From NCBI RefSeq assembly GCF_028595305.1, contig NZ_JAQQXS010000015.1:1-64000 (forward strand): a DNA stretch of 64,000 nucleotides, read 5' to 3'. The stretch is from Roseateles koreensis. GTDB lineage: Bacteria; Pseudomonadota; Gammaproteobacteria; Burkholderiales; Burkholderiaceae_C. Shown one piece after another: positions 26,469-36,532 of the stretch. Position 1 is the first letter of the stretch; every line of letters begins with the position of its first letter. The translations under genes and the position numbers were made by a program. The notes under the pieces were generated by a model, which ran no database searches, had not been told where the DNA came from, and worked only from the letters and a program-made list of their open reading frames with translations.

Positions 26469-28024
26469 CAAGCCCAATGAAGCCGCAGCAAGACCGTCGC
26501 GCCCAGCAAGCCCAGCGTGAATCCAACGGCGCCATAAAGCAAGGCTTGAAGCAGTTGATTGGTACGCCGCTGCTCCCGTATCAACACGGTCAACGCGGCC
26601 TGATCTTGGCCACGCACCTGCTGTTTCAGCGCATCATGCAAAAGCCGCGGCAATTCAGGAAAGAGCTGGGCGTAACGGGGCGCTTCTTTCTTGACCTGAT
26701 TGATCAGGGCGCGCCAACCGACCTGCTCGTTCATCCAGCGCTCCAAAAAGGGCTTGGCCGTGGCCCACAGGTCCAACTCCGGGTCGAGTTGCCGGCCCAG
26801 GCCCTCGATGTTCAACAGGGTTTTCTGCAACAACACCAGTTGCGGCTGAATTTCCACATTGAAGCGGCGAGAGGTCTGGAACAAGCGCATCAACACCTGC
26901 CCCAGCGAAATGTCTTTCAACGGTCGATCAAAATGCGGCTCGCACACGGCGCGAACAGCGCTCTCCAGCTCATCGACCCGCGTACCGGCGGGCACCCACC
27001 CAGAGGCGATGTGCAACTCGGCCACGCGTTTGTAGTCTCGACGGAAAAAGGCAATGAAATTCTGCGCCAGGTACTCTTTGTCGACCTCGGTCAGCGTGCC
27101 GATGATGCCGAAGTCCAGCGCGATATACCGGCCAAAAGTAGCTGGGTTCAGGCTCACCTGGATATTGCCCGGGTGCATGTCTGCATGGAAAAACCCGTCA
27201 CGGAACACCTGGGTGAAGAAAATGGTGACGCCATCGCGAGCCAGTTTGGGGATGTCCACCCCCGCCTCCTGCAGACGAGATAGCTGCGAAATGGGCACGC
27301 CGTGCATGCGCTCCATGACGATCACGTCGGAGCTGCACATGTCCCACATCATCTCCGGGACCAGCACCAAGTCGAGGCCCGCCATATTGCGGCGCAGTTG
27401 CGCGGCATTGGCCGCTTCGCGCACCAAATCCAACTCGTCGTGTAGGTAGTTGTTGAACTCGGCAACCACCTCGCGCGGCTTCAAACGCCGGCCGTCGGCC
27501 GAGAGGCGCTCCACCCAGACCGCGACCGTGCGCAGGAGCGCCAGGTCGTCGTCAATGGTGTCCAGCATGCCTGGCCGCAAGACCTTGACCGCCACCTCGC
27601 GCCCGTCTTTCAAAGTCGCAAAGTGAACCTGCGCAATGGACGCGCTGGCCACCGGCTCGGCATCAAAACTGCCAAACAGCGCTTCCACCGGCTGGCCGAA
27701 TGCTTTTTCAACCAGTGCGCGCGATTGCGCCGCAGGAAAGGGTGGCACCCGGTCTTGGAGCTTGGAAAGCTCCTCGATCATGTCCTCAGGTACCAAATCT
27801 CGGCGGGTCGACAAAACCTGCCCAAATTTGACAAAAATCGGGCCCAAATGCTCCAGCGCCAGCCTCAGCCGGACGCCACGCGGCTGATCCCAACTCCGCC
27901 CAACGGAGATGAAACGGCGCAGCAACTTGAAGCGCCGCCGGCGCAGGCCAGACAAGGCCAGCTCATCAAGCCCAAAGCGAAAGATTGTCCAGACAATGAC
28001 CAGCAGGCGCGCGAAGTACCTCAT
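26468..28024 (-). CDS. ubiB: Ubiquinone biosynthesis regulatory kinase-like protein UbiB
   Basis: A 518-residue member of the ABC1/ADCK/UbiB atypical kinase family needed for ubiquinone synthesis. The family signature KxGQ appears in [16 protein letters not shown], the alanine-rich loop is ASASIAQVH, the ATP-site lysine is in VAVKVLRPG, and HADMHPGNI and LDFGIIG follow as catalytic and metal-binding loops. Two C-terminal hydrophobic segments (about residues 490-515) anchor it to the inner membrane. Its ATG overlaps the ubiJ stop (ATGA), so it is coupled to ubiJ. Confidence 0.95.
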   Translation of the reverse strand: MRYFARLLVIVWTIFRFGLDELALSGLRRRRFKLLRRFISVGRSWDQPRGVRLRLALEHLGPIFVKFGQVLSTRRDLVPEDMIEELSKLQDRVPPFPAAQSRALVEKAFGQPVEALFGSFDAEPVASASIAQVHFATLKDGREVAVKVLRPGMLDTIDDDLALLRTVAVWVERLSADGRRLKPREVVAEFNNYLHDELDLVREAANAAQLRRNMAGLDLVLVPEMMWDMCSSDVIVMERMHGVPISQLSRLQEAGVDIPKLARDGVTIFFTQVFRDGFFHADMHPGNIQVSLNPATFGRYIALDFGIIGTLTEVDKEYLAQNFIAFFRRDYKRVAELHIASGWVPAGTRVDELESAVRAVCEPHFDRPLKDISLGQVLMRLFQTSRRFNVEIQPQLVLLQKTLLNIEGLGRQLDPELDLWATAKPFLERWMNEQVGWRALINQVKKEAPRYAQLFPELPRLLHDALKQQVRGQDQAALTVLIREQRRTNQLLQALLYGAVGFTLGLLGATVLLRLHWA

Positions 28025-28563
28025 GCAGCCCCACGCCCACCCGGCTGAAAATTAGCCGCCGTGCGGGCCAGCCCGGCCATCGCAGACGCTGCCGCCTTGC
28101 CAAAGCGCGCCAGTTGATGCGCCGCAGCGGGGCCCACCACATTCGCCAGGTCGTCTTCAATGTCCCAACGGAGGTTTTCCGTCAACCAATTGATTTCGCC
28201 GGCCAAGGCGGCATCGCCTTGGACCGTAACCCGCGGCTTTTCGCCGGTCAAGGCACCCAAGGCCATCAGGGCGGGGTTAGAGGCATCCAGCTCAATGCGC
28301 AAGGCCGCTGGGGCGCCGGCCTCTTCGGCACCTACCAAAGCATCCAGGCGTTCAAACAAACCGGCGGGTGTGATGCCCAAGGCCAGGTCCGGCATCGGTG
28401 GGAGCAACGCAGGCCATCCGTGCAGATGAAGGACAACCGAGCGTCCGGCAAAAGGGCTCAAACGGGCCATTGCGTGGCTTTCACGCGAAATGACATGATT
28501 GAGCAACAGGATCGTGCGATCCTGCACAGCAGGCGTCAGTGGGGTCAACCATTCTTGAATCAT
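28021..28563 (-). CDS. ubiJ: Ubiquinone biosynthesis accessory factor UbiJ
   Basis: A protein of about 180 residues with an SCP2-like lipid-binding fold, part of the cytoplasmic complex that presents ubiquinone precursors to the hydroxylases and methylases. [19 protein letters not shown] and [17 protein letters not shown] resemble UbiJ of related bacteria, and the link to ubiB (four-base overlap) supports the call. The start is uncertain. The ATG at 28563 gives a normal length, but it has no clear Shine-Dalgarno, and in-frame ATGs lie at 28602 and 28683. It is divergent from the exopolysaccharide locus. Confidence 0.8.
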   Translation of the reverse strand: MIQEWLTPLTPAVQDRTILLLNHVISRESHAMARLSPFAGRSVVLHLHGWPALLPPMPDLALGITPAGLFERLDALVGAEEAGAPAALRIELDASNPALMALGALTGEKPRVTVQGDAALAGEINWLTENLRWDIEDDLANVVGPAAAHQLARFGKAAASAMAGLARTAANFQPGGRGAA

Positions 28564-28776
28564 GGCGGGATTGTAGGCAGTCCGCTTCGCCAATCGGGCC
28601 ATACTGATGTCAGTCAGCCTGGAAACGGACTCAAAACCAGAGTGACAATCAAGCGCAAAGCTGCTCAAAACGGGCTTTACCATTGAGAACACACAGGGGC
28701 CCGAGTCAAAAAATAATGCATTCAGATCAGCTGTGACACTGCAAGTATTGCGATGTCACCAAGGAGCAAGGAAACA

Positions 28777-30165
28777 ATGTTCGAGGACAGAAGCTATAAA
28801 AGGACGTTCTACAACGCGCCCCAGTCCGTCGAATCGTTGATCGCCGCCTTCCTCGAGCCCGGCCTCATTGTGCTGAGCTATCTGGCGGTCAGCGCCTATT
28901 TTGGCGAACCCATCCTGCGCTCCAGCTTGACGCTTTGCCTGCTGGTGTTCGCCCTGACCTTTCCGGGCCGCAACCGCTTTGCGGACCACATCGTCAGCGC
29001 CACGATCGACGTGCTGGGCGCCTGGATCGCCTTGCTCATCATCCTCGCCCTGTGTGGCTACGCCACGAACAGCATGGGCTACTTCGAGGACAAGGTTCTG
29101 ATCTGGTGGGCCGGCATCACCCCTGTGCTGCAAGTGCTGGCCATTGGCGTGGGCAAGGCCATTCAACGCCGCCTGACCCGGGCCACGCGCCGTGCGGCGG
29201 TGATAGTTGGCGGCGGGGTGCTGGGCGTCAAAGTCGCTCGTGCACTGCGGGACGGCGTGGACAAGGGGGTTGACTTCGTCGGCTACTTTGACGACCGCAA
29301 GGACGCCCGGCTGCATCCCGACGCCAGCCCCTTGTTGCTCGGCACCCTCGGCGACCTGAGCGATTACGTGCGCAAAAACAATGTCCGTGAGGTTTACATC
29401 ACGCTGCCGCTGGGATCGCAACCCCGCATCGTGCAGTTGCTCGAACAGATCCAAGGTACAACGGCCTCTTTGTTCTTCGTTCCCGACGTGTTTGGCATCA
29501 GCATCATCCAAGGTAGGCTTCAAGACATGAACGGCGTGCCCGTTGTGGGCATCTGTGAAACGCCTTTTACCGGCACCAACGACCTGATCAAGCGGATCAG
29601 CGACGTCATTTTGGCCAGCTTGATTCTCGTTTTGATCTCGCCAATCCTGCTGGCCGTCGCCATCGGGGTGAAGTGGAGCTCGCCAGGGCCGATCATCTTC
29701 AAGCAGCGGCGCAACGGCCTGGATGGTGAAGAAATCATCGTCTACAAATTTCGCTCCATGCGCACGCAGGACGACGGCGCCGTGGTCAAGCAAGCCACCA
29801 AGGCCGACCCGCGCATCACGCCCTTTGGCGCCTTCATCCGGCGCACCTCGCTGGACGAACTGCCCCAGTTCATCAACGTGCTGCAAGGCCGCATGAGCAT
29901 CGTCGGGCCGCGCCCTCACGCCGTGGCGCACAACGAAGAATACCGGCAGTTGATCAAGGCCTATATGGTGCGCCACAAGGTCAAGCCCGGCATCACTGGC
30001 TGGGCGCAAGTGAATGGCCTGCGCGGTGAGACCGACACCATCGACAAAATGAAAGCACGGGTCGAGTACGACCTCGAATACCTGCGCAATTGGTCCTTGG
30101 CCCTGGATCTTCAAATCATCGTTCGCACCGCCCGCCTCATGATTTTTGACCGTAACGCTTATTGA
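28777..30165 (+). CDS. Undecaprenyl-phosphate glucose phosphotransferase (WcaJ type)
   Basis: A 462-residue inner-membrane enzyme that starts each polysaccharide unit by moving a hexose 1-phosphate (most likely glucose or galactose) from UDP-sugar to undecaprenyl phosphate. Four N-terminal helices lie within residues 20-135, then a CoA-binding-like Rossmann region (VIVGGGVLGVKVARAL), a fifth hydrophobic segment near 285-305 and the C-terminal bacterial sugar transferase domain with KFRSM, RRTSLDELPQFINVLQG and MSIVGPRPHAV. The ATG at 28777 follows AAGGAG. It opens block 1 of the exopolysaccharide locus, the usual place for this enzyme in XrtB-type clusters. Confidence 0.93.
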   Translation: MFEDRSYKRTFYNAPQSVESLIAAFLEPGLIVLSYLAVSAYFGEPILRSSLTLCLLVFALTFPGRNRFADHIVSATIDVLGAWIALLIILALCGYATNSMGYFEDKVLIWWAGITPVLQVLAIGVGKAIQRRLTRATRRAAVIVGGGVLGVKVARALRDGVDKGVDFVGYFDDRKDARLHPDASPLLLGTLGDLSDYVRKNNVREVYITLPLGSQPRIVQLLEQIQGTTASLFFVPDVFGISIIQGRLQDMNGVPVVGICETPFTGTNDLIKRISDVILASLILVLISPILLAVAIGVKWSSPGPIIFKQRRNGLDGEEIIVYKFRSMRTQDDGAVVKQATKADPRITPFGAFIRRTSLDELPQFINVLQGRMSIVGPRPHAVAHNEEYRQLIKAYMVRHKVKPGITGWAQVNGLRGETDTIDKMKARVEYDLEYLRNWSLALDLQIIVRTARLMIFDRNAY

Positions 30166-30221
30166 GTTTGCCGGACAAGTAACGCGCGCCACCCTGGCCG
30201 CAAGCCGCCCTTGAGGACCTT

Positions 30222-31466
30222 ATGTTGAAACAAAAACAAAAAATATCAGCGCGCCTGACCCCCTGGCTCAGCGCAGCCTGCCTTCTGAGCGGCGCCAGCG
30301 CCGCGTGGGCAGAAGCCACGCCTTTTTACTACGGCGGCTCGGTAAGCCTGAACCACGTTTCCAACCTCTACCGCGTCAGCAACAACCCCAACAGCGATGA
30401 TGTGGCGACGGTGTCGCTACTGGGCGGCATTGATCAGCACTTGGGACGGCAGCGGGTCTTCGCCGACGCGTCGCTGCAAAACAGCCGCTACCGCAGCAGC
30501 AGCAACCTGAACAATTCAGGCTACAGCCTGAAAGGGGGCCTTGACTGGTCCACCATCGAGCGGATTTCGGGCACGCTTTCAGGCAGCAGCAGCCGTTCAC
30601 TGGCCAACTACAACGTGGGTGGCGGTATTGCGCCGGTGTTTGAAAAGAACATCGAAACCAACAACCAGATCGACAGCGTTGTGCGCCTGGGCCTGGTCAC
30701 CAAGTTCACCCTTGAAGGCGATGTGGGCTTCAACCAACGCCGCTTCACTTTGCTTCAATATCACGGCCTTGAATTTGACCAACTGCACTACTCCCTGGGC
30801 TTGAATTACCAACCCAGCAGTGACCTGCGCCTGGGGGTTGCGGTGCGCCGCACCAGCACCAACTATCCGCGTTCCACCCAAACCAGCCTGACGCCAACAT
30901 TTGCGTCGGCCAAATATGTACGCAATGACATTGACCTGACCACCAACTGGAACATCAGTGGGAAAAGTGCCATTTTTGCCCGCCTGAGTTCCGGGCGGCA
31001 AACCCTTGCCGAAGGTGGAAACCAGAACTTCTCAGGCTTGACCGGGCAGGTGAGCTGGACCTGGCAGCCGACAGCGCGCTGGAATATCACCACCTCCGCC
31101 AGCCGAGACACCGGCCTGCAGAGCTCGCTCTTCCAACTCGGCGCGGTCAACACCAACTACGACCAGGACAGCATCACCAAGGCCCTGCAGATCAGCGCCA
31201 CTTATGAGTTGACCTCAAAAATCTTCCTGACTGGCGGCGCCAGTATCAGCAGCGTCGACCGCAAGCAGTCGCTGCTGGCCATCCCCGGGCTGGACAGCAG
31301 CAGCTTCGACAAAGACAAGTCCTTCAACCTGGGCGTGCGTTGGGCCTACTCGCGTGGCATCACGCTGGGCTGCCAGGCTGGGCAAAATTCCCGTGACAGC
31401 AGCACGGTCTACAGTGTCTACACTGCCAACAATTTTGGCTGCTACGGACAACTCATCGTCAATTGA
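30222..31466 (+). CDS. epsL: Exopolysaccharide outer-membrane beta-barrel protein EpsL
   Basis: A 414-residue protein with a signal peptide (about residues 1-30, ending SAAWA) and a body of alternating polar and aromatic strands that fits an outer-membrane barrel. FYYGGSVSLNHVSNLYRVSNN at the mature start (outline only) and the terminal aromatic/hydrophobic strand match the EpsL family (TIGR03014) linked to XrtB/PEP-CTERM loci. A role in export or surface retention of the polymer is likely but unproven in the family. The start has GAGGA upstream, 56 bases after the transferase gene. Confidence 0.82.
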   Translation: MLKQKQKISARLTPWLSAACLLSGASAAWAEATPFYYGGSVSLNHVSNLYRVSNNPNSDDVATVSLLGGIDQHLGRQRVFADASLQNSRYRSSSNLNNSGYSLKGGLDWSTIERISGTLSGSSSRSLANYNVGGGIAPVFEKNIETNNQIDSVVRLGLVTKFTLEGDVGFNQRRFTLLQYHGLEFDQLHYSLGLNYQPSSDLRLGVAVRRTSTNYPRSTQTSLTPTFASAKYVRNDIDLTTNWNISGKSAIFARLSSGRQTLAEGGNQNFSGLTGQVSWTWQPTARWNITTSASRDTGLQSSLFQLGAVNTNYDQDSITKALQISATYELTSKIFLTGGASISSVDRKQSLLAIPGLDSSSFDKDKSFNLGVRWAYSRGITLGCQAGQNSRDSSTVYSVYTANNFGCYGQLIVN

Positions 31467-31496
31467 CGGGATGCCCTCTTCCCCCCTTTCACACTC

Positions 31497-32522
31497 ATGA
31501 CTTCAACCATCCTGCTCACGGGGGCCACCGGCTATATCGGCTCGCACACTTGGCTGGCCCTGCTGGCGGCCGGCTTTCGGGTGGTTGGTGTCGACAATTT
31601 ATCCAACAGCTCACCCGAAGTTTTGAACCGGCTGGGCCGTTTGAGCGGTGTCACGCCAATTTTCGAACGCGCCGATGTGTGCGACGCGGCGGCCATGAGC
31701 ACGGTTTTCGGGCGACACCGACCCGACGCAGTCGTCCATTTCGCGGCCTTCAAGGCCGTGGGCGAATCCACCGCCAAGCCGCTGGACTACTACCGCAACA
31801 ACCTGGGTGGCTTGATCAACACCTGTGAAACCATGCGCGCGCAGGGTTGCCGCCGAATGGTCTTCAGCTCCAGCGCCACCGTCTACGGCGTGCCTGAGCA
31901 CCTGCCGCTGACCGAAGGCGCGGCCCTGGCGGCGGTGAACCCCTACGGCGCCACCAAGCTGATGGGCGAGACGATTCTGCGCGACCTCGGTGCCTCAGAC
32001 CACGCATGGCAAACCGCGACGCTGCGCTATTTCAATCCGGTGGGCGCCCACCCGAGCGGTCTGATCGGAGAAGACCCTCGCGGCACGCCCAACAACCTTA
32101 TGCCCTATGTGGCGCAGGTTGCCGTAGGTCGCCGCGCGCGGCTGCAAGTCTTCGGCAATGACTACCCGACCCCCGACGGCACGGGGGTCAGAGACTACAT
32201 CCATGTGATGGATTTGGCCGACGGTCACGTGGCAGCCCTGAACTTTTTGCTGGCGCAGCCCGAGTCCATCACCGTCAACCTGGGAACGGGTTGCGGCTAC
32301 AGTGTGCTCGCCTTGGTAAAAGCCTACGAGAATGCCAGCGGTCGCGAGGTGCCCTACGACATCGTGTCGCGTCGCCCGGGTGATGTGGCGTCCTGCTACG
32401 CAGACCCGGCATTGGCGAAAGAAAAACTCAACTGGCAGGCGCAGTTCGACCTGCAACGCATGTGTGAAGACAGTTGGCGCTGGCAACACATGAATCCTGA
32501 GGGATTCGCAACGCCCGCCTGA
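31497..32522 (+). CDS. galE: UDP-glucose 4-epimerase
   Basis: A 341-residue SDR enzyme that interconverts UDP-glucose and UDP-galactose. GATGYIGSH (about residues 8-16) binds NAD, FSSSATVYG holds the catalytic Ser and NPYGATKLMGE the Tyr-x3-Lys pair. RYFNPVGAHPSGLIGEDP and GTGVRDYIHVMDL are typical of GalE rather than other epimerases. It follows epsL by 30 bases and should supply UDP-galactose for the polymer. Confidence 0.95.
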   Translation: MTSTILLTGATGYIGSHTWLALLAAGFRVVGVDNLSNSSPEVLNRLGRLSGVTPIFERADVCDAAAMSTVFGRHRPDAVVHFAAFKAVGESTAKPLDYYRNNLGGLINTCETMRAQGCRRMVFSSSATVYGVPEHLPLTEGAALAAVNPYGATKLMGETILRDLGASDHAWQTATLRYFNPVGAHPSGLIGEDPRGTPNNLMPYVAQVAVGRRARLQVFGNDYPTPDGTGVRDYIHVMDLADGHVAALNFLLAQPESITVNLGTGCGYSVLALVKAYENASGREVPYDIVSRRPGDVASCYADPALAKEKLNWQAQFDLQRMCEDSWRWQHMNPEGFATPA

Positions 32523-32565
32523 CTCAGGCTCTCACCCCACCACTCATCAAGCAATCTGGCAGTAC

Positions 32566-34017
32566 ATGAGCAACAAAATTCAAGTCCAACCCGTCATCAT
32601 GGCCGGTGGCAGCGGCACCCGGCTGTGGCCCTTGTCGCGTGCGGCCTATCCCAAACAGTTCTTGATCTTGTCGGGCAACACCAGCTTGTTCCAACAAGCC
32701 GCACAACGCTTGGCCGCCCTGGCCAGTGACGACCTGGTCATTGCCGGGCCAGATATCGTCGGCAATGAAGAGCACCGCTTTCTGATCCTCGATCAACTGC
32801 GTGAAACCCGCCTGGACCCGCGCAGCGTGCTGCTGGAGCCGATGGGGCGCAACACGGCCCCCGCGCTGACGCTGGCCGCGCTCAACGCGCTGCAAGACGG
32901 GCAAGATCCTGTGCTGGTGGTGACGCCCGCCGATCAGACGGTGACGCTGGCCGAGGCCTTCACGGCCTGCCTGCAACAGGCCATTCGCCAAGCGGCCGAC
33001 GGCTCCATCGTGATCCTGGGCATCACCCCCGATCGCCCGGAAACCGGTTTTGGCTATATTCGCAGCAAGGCTGCTGAGGCCGGCCAGCAGGGCATGCTGG
33101 TGGAGCAATTCGTCGAAAAGCCGGACGCTGACACCGCGCAGCGCTACCTCGAAGCGGGCAACTATTTCTGGAACAGCGGCATGTTCGTGCTGCGCGCCAG
33201 CACTTGGTTGACGGCCCTGGAGCGCTTCCGCCCAGACATCCTGGCCGCCACCCGCAGCGCGTGGGCGCAACGTCAGACCGATAGCAAATTTGTGCGCCCA
33301 GGCAAGGCCGAATTCGCGGCGATTCCTTCTGAATCGGTGGACTACGCCGTGATGGAACGCTGCCCCGGCTCAGACATCACCTTGCGCATGCTGGCCCTAG
33401 ACGCCGGCTGGAGTGATCTCGGCGCCTGGGAAGCCGTTTGGCAAGTGGCAGACAAAGACAGTGCCGGCAATGCGTCGCAGGGCGATGCCATCATCAGCGA
33501 CAGCCGCAACACCCTGGTCCATGCCACCAGCCGTTTGGTCAGTGTGGTCGGCCTGAGCGATGTGGTGGTGGTGGAAACCGCCGACGCCGTGCTGGTCAGC
33601 GACCGAGCACGCAGCCAAGACGTCAAGAAAATCGTGGCGCGGCTGGATGCCGAAAAACGCGGCGAACAGACGCTGCACCGCAAAGTGCACCGACCTTGGG
33701 GCTGGTACGACAGCATCGACTCGGGCGAACGTTTTCAAGTCAAGCGGATCATGGTCAAGCCCGGCGCCACCTTGAGCCTTCAAATGCACCATCACCGCGC
33801 AGAGCACTGGATCGTCGTGTCCGGCACGGCGGAAGTCACCAACGGAGACAAGGTGATTTTGCTGACCGAAAACCAAAGCACCTACATCCCTTTGGGCGAA
33901 ACGCACCGCTTGGCTAACCCGGGCAAAGTGCCACTGGAAATCATTGAAGTCCAGTCCGGCTCCTACCTGGGCGAGGACGACATCGTCCGGTTCGAGGACA
34001 GCTACGGTCGGCGCTGA
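32566..34017 (+). CDS. manC: Mannose-1-phosphate guanylyltransferase / mannose-6-phosphate isomerase
   Basis: A 483-residue bifunctional enzyme. The N-terminal nucleotidyltransferase (GGSGTRLWPLSR near residue 15, then FVEKPDADTAQRYL) makes GDP-mannose. The C-terminal cupin (RPWGWYDSIDSGERFQVK, LSLQMHHHRAEHWIVVSG) is the type II phosphomannose isomerase domain. GDP-mannose feeds gmd and fcl at the other end of the locus. No phosphomannomutase gene is seen in the window, so that step must be encoded elsewhere. Confidence 0.95.
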   Translation: MSNKIQVQPVIMAGGSGTRLWPLSRAAYPKQFLILSGNTSLFQQAAQRLAALASDDLVIAGPDIVGNEEHRFLILDQLRETRLDPRSVLLEPMGRNTAPALTLAALNALQDGQDPVLVVTPADQTVTLAEAFTACLQQAIRQAADGSIVILGITPDRPETGFGYIRSKAAEAGQQGMLVEQFVEKPDADTAQRYLEAGNYFWNSGMFVLRASTWLTALERFRPDILAATRSAWAQRQTDSKFVRPGKAEFAAIPSESVDYAVMERCPGSDITLRMLALDAGWSDLGAWEAVWQVADKDSAGNASQGDAIISDSRNTLVHATSRLVSVVGLSDVVVVETADAVLVSDRARSQDVKKIVARLDAEKRGEQTLHRKVHRPWGWYDSIDSGERFQVKRIMVKPGATLSLQMHHHRAEHWIVVSGTAEVTNGDKVILLTENQSTYIPLGETHRLANPGKVPLEIIEVQSGSYLGEDDIVRFEDSYGRR

Positions 34018-34106
34018 TCGCCCACTTACGTTGCTGTGGCGGGCGCCCCTTGCACCTCGCACCGCCCGGCACCCAAGATTTTCAAACAAGCATTCTGGAA
34101 GACATC

Positions 34107-35387
34107 ATGAGCGTTGTTGCCGTCGTTGGATTGGGTTATGTCGGTTTGCCCCTGGTCATTGAATTTGGTAAGCATGCGCGCTGCATTGGCTTTGACATTG
34201 CCAAAGACAAGGTCGCCAAATGCCAGGCCGGCACCGACCCCTCGCGTGAACTCTCCGACGAAGAAATGCGGCAATCGCCGCATGCGCAATACAGCAGCGA
34301 CCCGCAATGCCTGGCCGAGGCCGACGTCATCATCGTGGCGGTGCCCACACCGGTAGACGAAGCGCACATCCCTGACTTTCGCCCCTTGATCGGTGCCAGC
34401 ACCAGCGTGGGCCGCCACATGAAACGCGACGCCATCGTGGTGTATGAGTCCACCGTTTACCCGGGCGCCACCGAAGAGGTGTGCATTCCGGTGCTGGAAC
34501 GTGAGTCCGGCCTGAAGTGGAAGCAAGACTTCAACGTTGGCTATTCACCCGAGCGCATCAACCCGGGCGACAAAGAACACACGCTGACCAAGATTCTCAA
34601 GATTGTTTCCGGCGACACGCCTGCCACGCTCGACACCGTGGCCAAAGTCTACGAGCGCATCATTGTTCCGGGCGTGCACCGCGCCACCAGCATCAAGGTT
34701 GCGGAAGCCGCCAAGGTGATCGAAAACACGCAGCGCGACCTCAACATCGCCTTGATGAACGAGTTGTCCATCATTTTCGACAAGATCGGCATCGACACCA
34801 CCGAAGTGCTGGAAGCGGCCGGCACCAAATGGAACTTCCTGAAATTCAAACCCGGCCTGGTCGGCGGCCACTGCATTGGCGTGGACCCCTACTACTTGAC
34901 CCACAAGGCCGACATGCTGGGCTACCACCCCCAAGTGATTCTGGCGGGCCGCCGTATCAATGACGGCATGGGCAAGTTCATTGCCGAACAGACTATCAAG
35001 CAGATGATTGCGGCGGGCTGCCCCATCAAGGGTGCACGCGTGAACGTGCTGGGCCTGACTTTCAAGGAAGATTGCGGCGACCTGCGCAACTCCAAAGTGA
35101 TCGACATCATCAACGAGTTGCGCAGCTACGGTGTCGAGGTGATCGTCACCGATCCGGACGCCGACGCCGACGAGGCCGTGCATGAATACGGCGTGCGCCC
35201 TGTTCCCTGGGCCGACCTGCCCCGCGCCGACGCCGTGGTGGCCGCCGTGGCTCACAAATCCTACAAGGCCTTGAGCGCCGAAGAGTTGGCCAGCAAGGTC
35301 GTGGCGGGCGGTGCCTTCATCGACGTCAAAGCCGCCTTCAACCAACAGATGCTCGAAGCCGCCGGGCTGCGCGTTTGGCGCCTTTGA
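34107..35387 (+). CDS. Nucleotide-sugar dehydrogenase (UDP-HexNAc type, WbpA/TviB-like)
   Basis: A 426-residue NAD-dependent enzyme that oxidises the C6 hydroxyl of a UDP-sugar to a carboxylate in two steps. AVVGLGYVGLPL binds NAD, ENTQRDLNIALMNEL is the central helix, and the catalytic Cys is residue 256 in GGHCIGVDPYYL. This sequence around the Cys is that of the UDP-GlcNAc/GalNAc/ManNAc subgroup, unlike the GGSCFPKD of the UDP-glucose enzyme encoded at 38913. With wecB nearby, UDP-ManNAc is a likely substrate, but UDP-GlcNAc or UDP-GalNAc are possible. The ATG at 34107 has GGAAG upstream. Confidence 0.88.
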   Translation: MSVVAVVGLGYVGLPLVIEFGKHARCIGFDIAKDKVAKCQAGTDPSRELSDEEMRQSPHAQYSSDPQCLAEADVIIVAVPTPVDEAHIPDFRPLIGASTSVGRHMKRDAIVVYESTVYPGATEEVCIPVLERESGLKWKQDFNVGYSPERINPGDKEHTLTKILKIVSGDTPATLDTVAKVYERIIVPGVHRATSIKVAEAAKVIENTQRDLNIALMNELSIIFDKIGIDTTEVLEAAGTKWNFLKFKPGLVGGHCIGVDPYYLTHKADMLGYHPQVILAGRRINDGMGKFIAEQTIKQMIAAGCPIKGARVNVLGLTFKEDCGDLRNSKVIDIINELRSYGVEVIVTDPDADADEAVHEYGVRPVPWADLPRADAVVAAVAHKSYKALSAEELASKVVAGGAFIDVKAAFNQQMLEAAGLRVWRL

Positions 35388-35461
35388 TCACAGACGGGTT
35401 GGCGGACCCCATTTTTGTTGTCCAATAGCGCCAATTCCAATCACAGAACTTATCAGACGAC

Positions 35462-36520
35462 ATGACTATTCTGGTCACCGGCGGCGCCGGCTTCATCGGC
35501 AGCAATTTTGTACTCGACTGGCTCAAGACTTCCGATGAGCCTGTCGTCACCCTCGACGCCCTGACCTACGCCGGCAATCTCGAAAACCTGGCCGCACTCA
35601 AAAACGACGCCCGCCACACCTTTGTCAAAGGCGACATTTGCGATCGGGCCCTGGTCGACCAGCTGCTGAACCAGCATCGCCCGCGCGCTCTGGTGCACTT
35701 CGCTGCTGAAAGCCATGTGGACCGATCCATCAGCGGCCCCGGCGCCTTCATGCGCACCAATATCGAAGGCACCTACACCTTGCTGGAGGCCGCACGTGCG
35801 CATTGGTCGGGTTTGAGCGAGGAAGACAAAGCCGCTTGGCGCTTCCACCATGTGTCGACCGACGAAGTCTACGGTTCACTGACCCCTGAGGCCGCGCCGT
35901 TTTCCGAAACCAACACCTACGAGCCCAACAGTCCCTACTCCGCCAGCAAGGCCGCCAGCGACCACTTGGTGCGAGCCTGGCACCATACCTATGGCTTGCC
36001 GGTGGTGACCACCAACTGCAGCAACAACTACGGCCCCTTCCACTTCCCCGAAAAGTTGATTCCGCTGATGATTGTCAACGCCCTGGCGGGCAAGGCGCTG
36101 CCCATCTACGGTGACGGAAAAAACGTGCGCGACTGGCTCTATGTCACCGACCATGCCAGCGCCATTCGAGCCGTACTCAAAGGCGGCCGCGTCGGCGAAA
36201 CCTACAACATCGGTGGCTGGAACGAGATGACCAATCTCGACATTGTTCACACCGTTTGCGCCTTGCTGGATGAACTTCGCCCTGATGCGGCAGGCAGTTA
36301 TACCCGCTTGATCACCTACGTGAAAGACCGCCCCGGCCATGATCGGCGTTATGCCATTGACGCCCGCAAGGTCGAGCGTGAATTGGGCTGGCGCCCGGCC
36401 GAAACTTTTGCCACCGGCATCCGAAAAACGGTGCAGTGGTACTTGGACAACCCCGAGTGGGTGGCGCGCGTGCAAAGCGGCGCCTACCGTGACTGGGTGA
36501 CTCAGCAATACCAGGCCTGA
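35462..36520 (+). CDS. rfbB: dTDP-glucose 4,6-dehydratase
   Basis: A 352-residue SDR enzyme, second step of dTDP-L-rhamnose synthesis. [11 protein letters not shown] binds [14 protein letters not shown] has the catalytic Thr-Asp-Glu, and [10 protein letters not shown] the Tyr-x3-Lys. [20 protein letters not shown] and [12 protein letters not shown] are family hallmarks. It begins the four-gene rhamnose cassette rfbBDAC, 74 bases after the dehydrogenase gene. Confidence 0.96.
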   Translation: MTILVTGGAGFIGSNFVLDWLKTSDEPVVTLDALTYAGNLENLAALKNDARHTFVKGDICDRALVDQLLNQHRPRALVHFAAESHVDRSISGPGAFMRTNIEGTYTLLEAARAHWSGLSEEDKAAWRFHHVSTDEVYGSLTPEAAPFSETNTYEPNSPYSASKAASDHLVRAWHHTYGLPVVTTNCSNNYGPFHFPEKLIPLMIVNALAGKALPIYGDGKNVRDWLYVTDHASAIRAVLKGGRVGETYNIGGWNEMTNLDIVHTVCALLDELRPDAAGSYTRLITYVKDRPGHDRRYAIDARKVERELGWRPAETFATGIRKTVQWYLDNPEWVARVQSGAYRDWVTQQYQA

Positions 36521-36532
36521 GATCGCTCACCC

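Noticed and set aside
28690-28776. Sigma-54-like element before the exopolysaccharide operon
   Set aside because: TGACAC and TTGC occur here but are eight bases apart instead of five, which does not fit the required spacing.
28756-30192. A 478-codon open frame on the minus strand
   Set aside because: It is antisense to the WcaJ-type transferase, which has complete family motifs and a good ribosome binding site.
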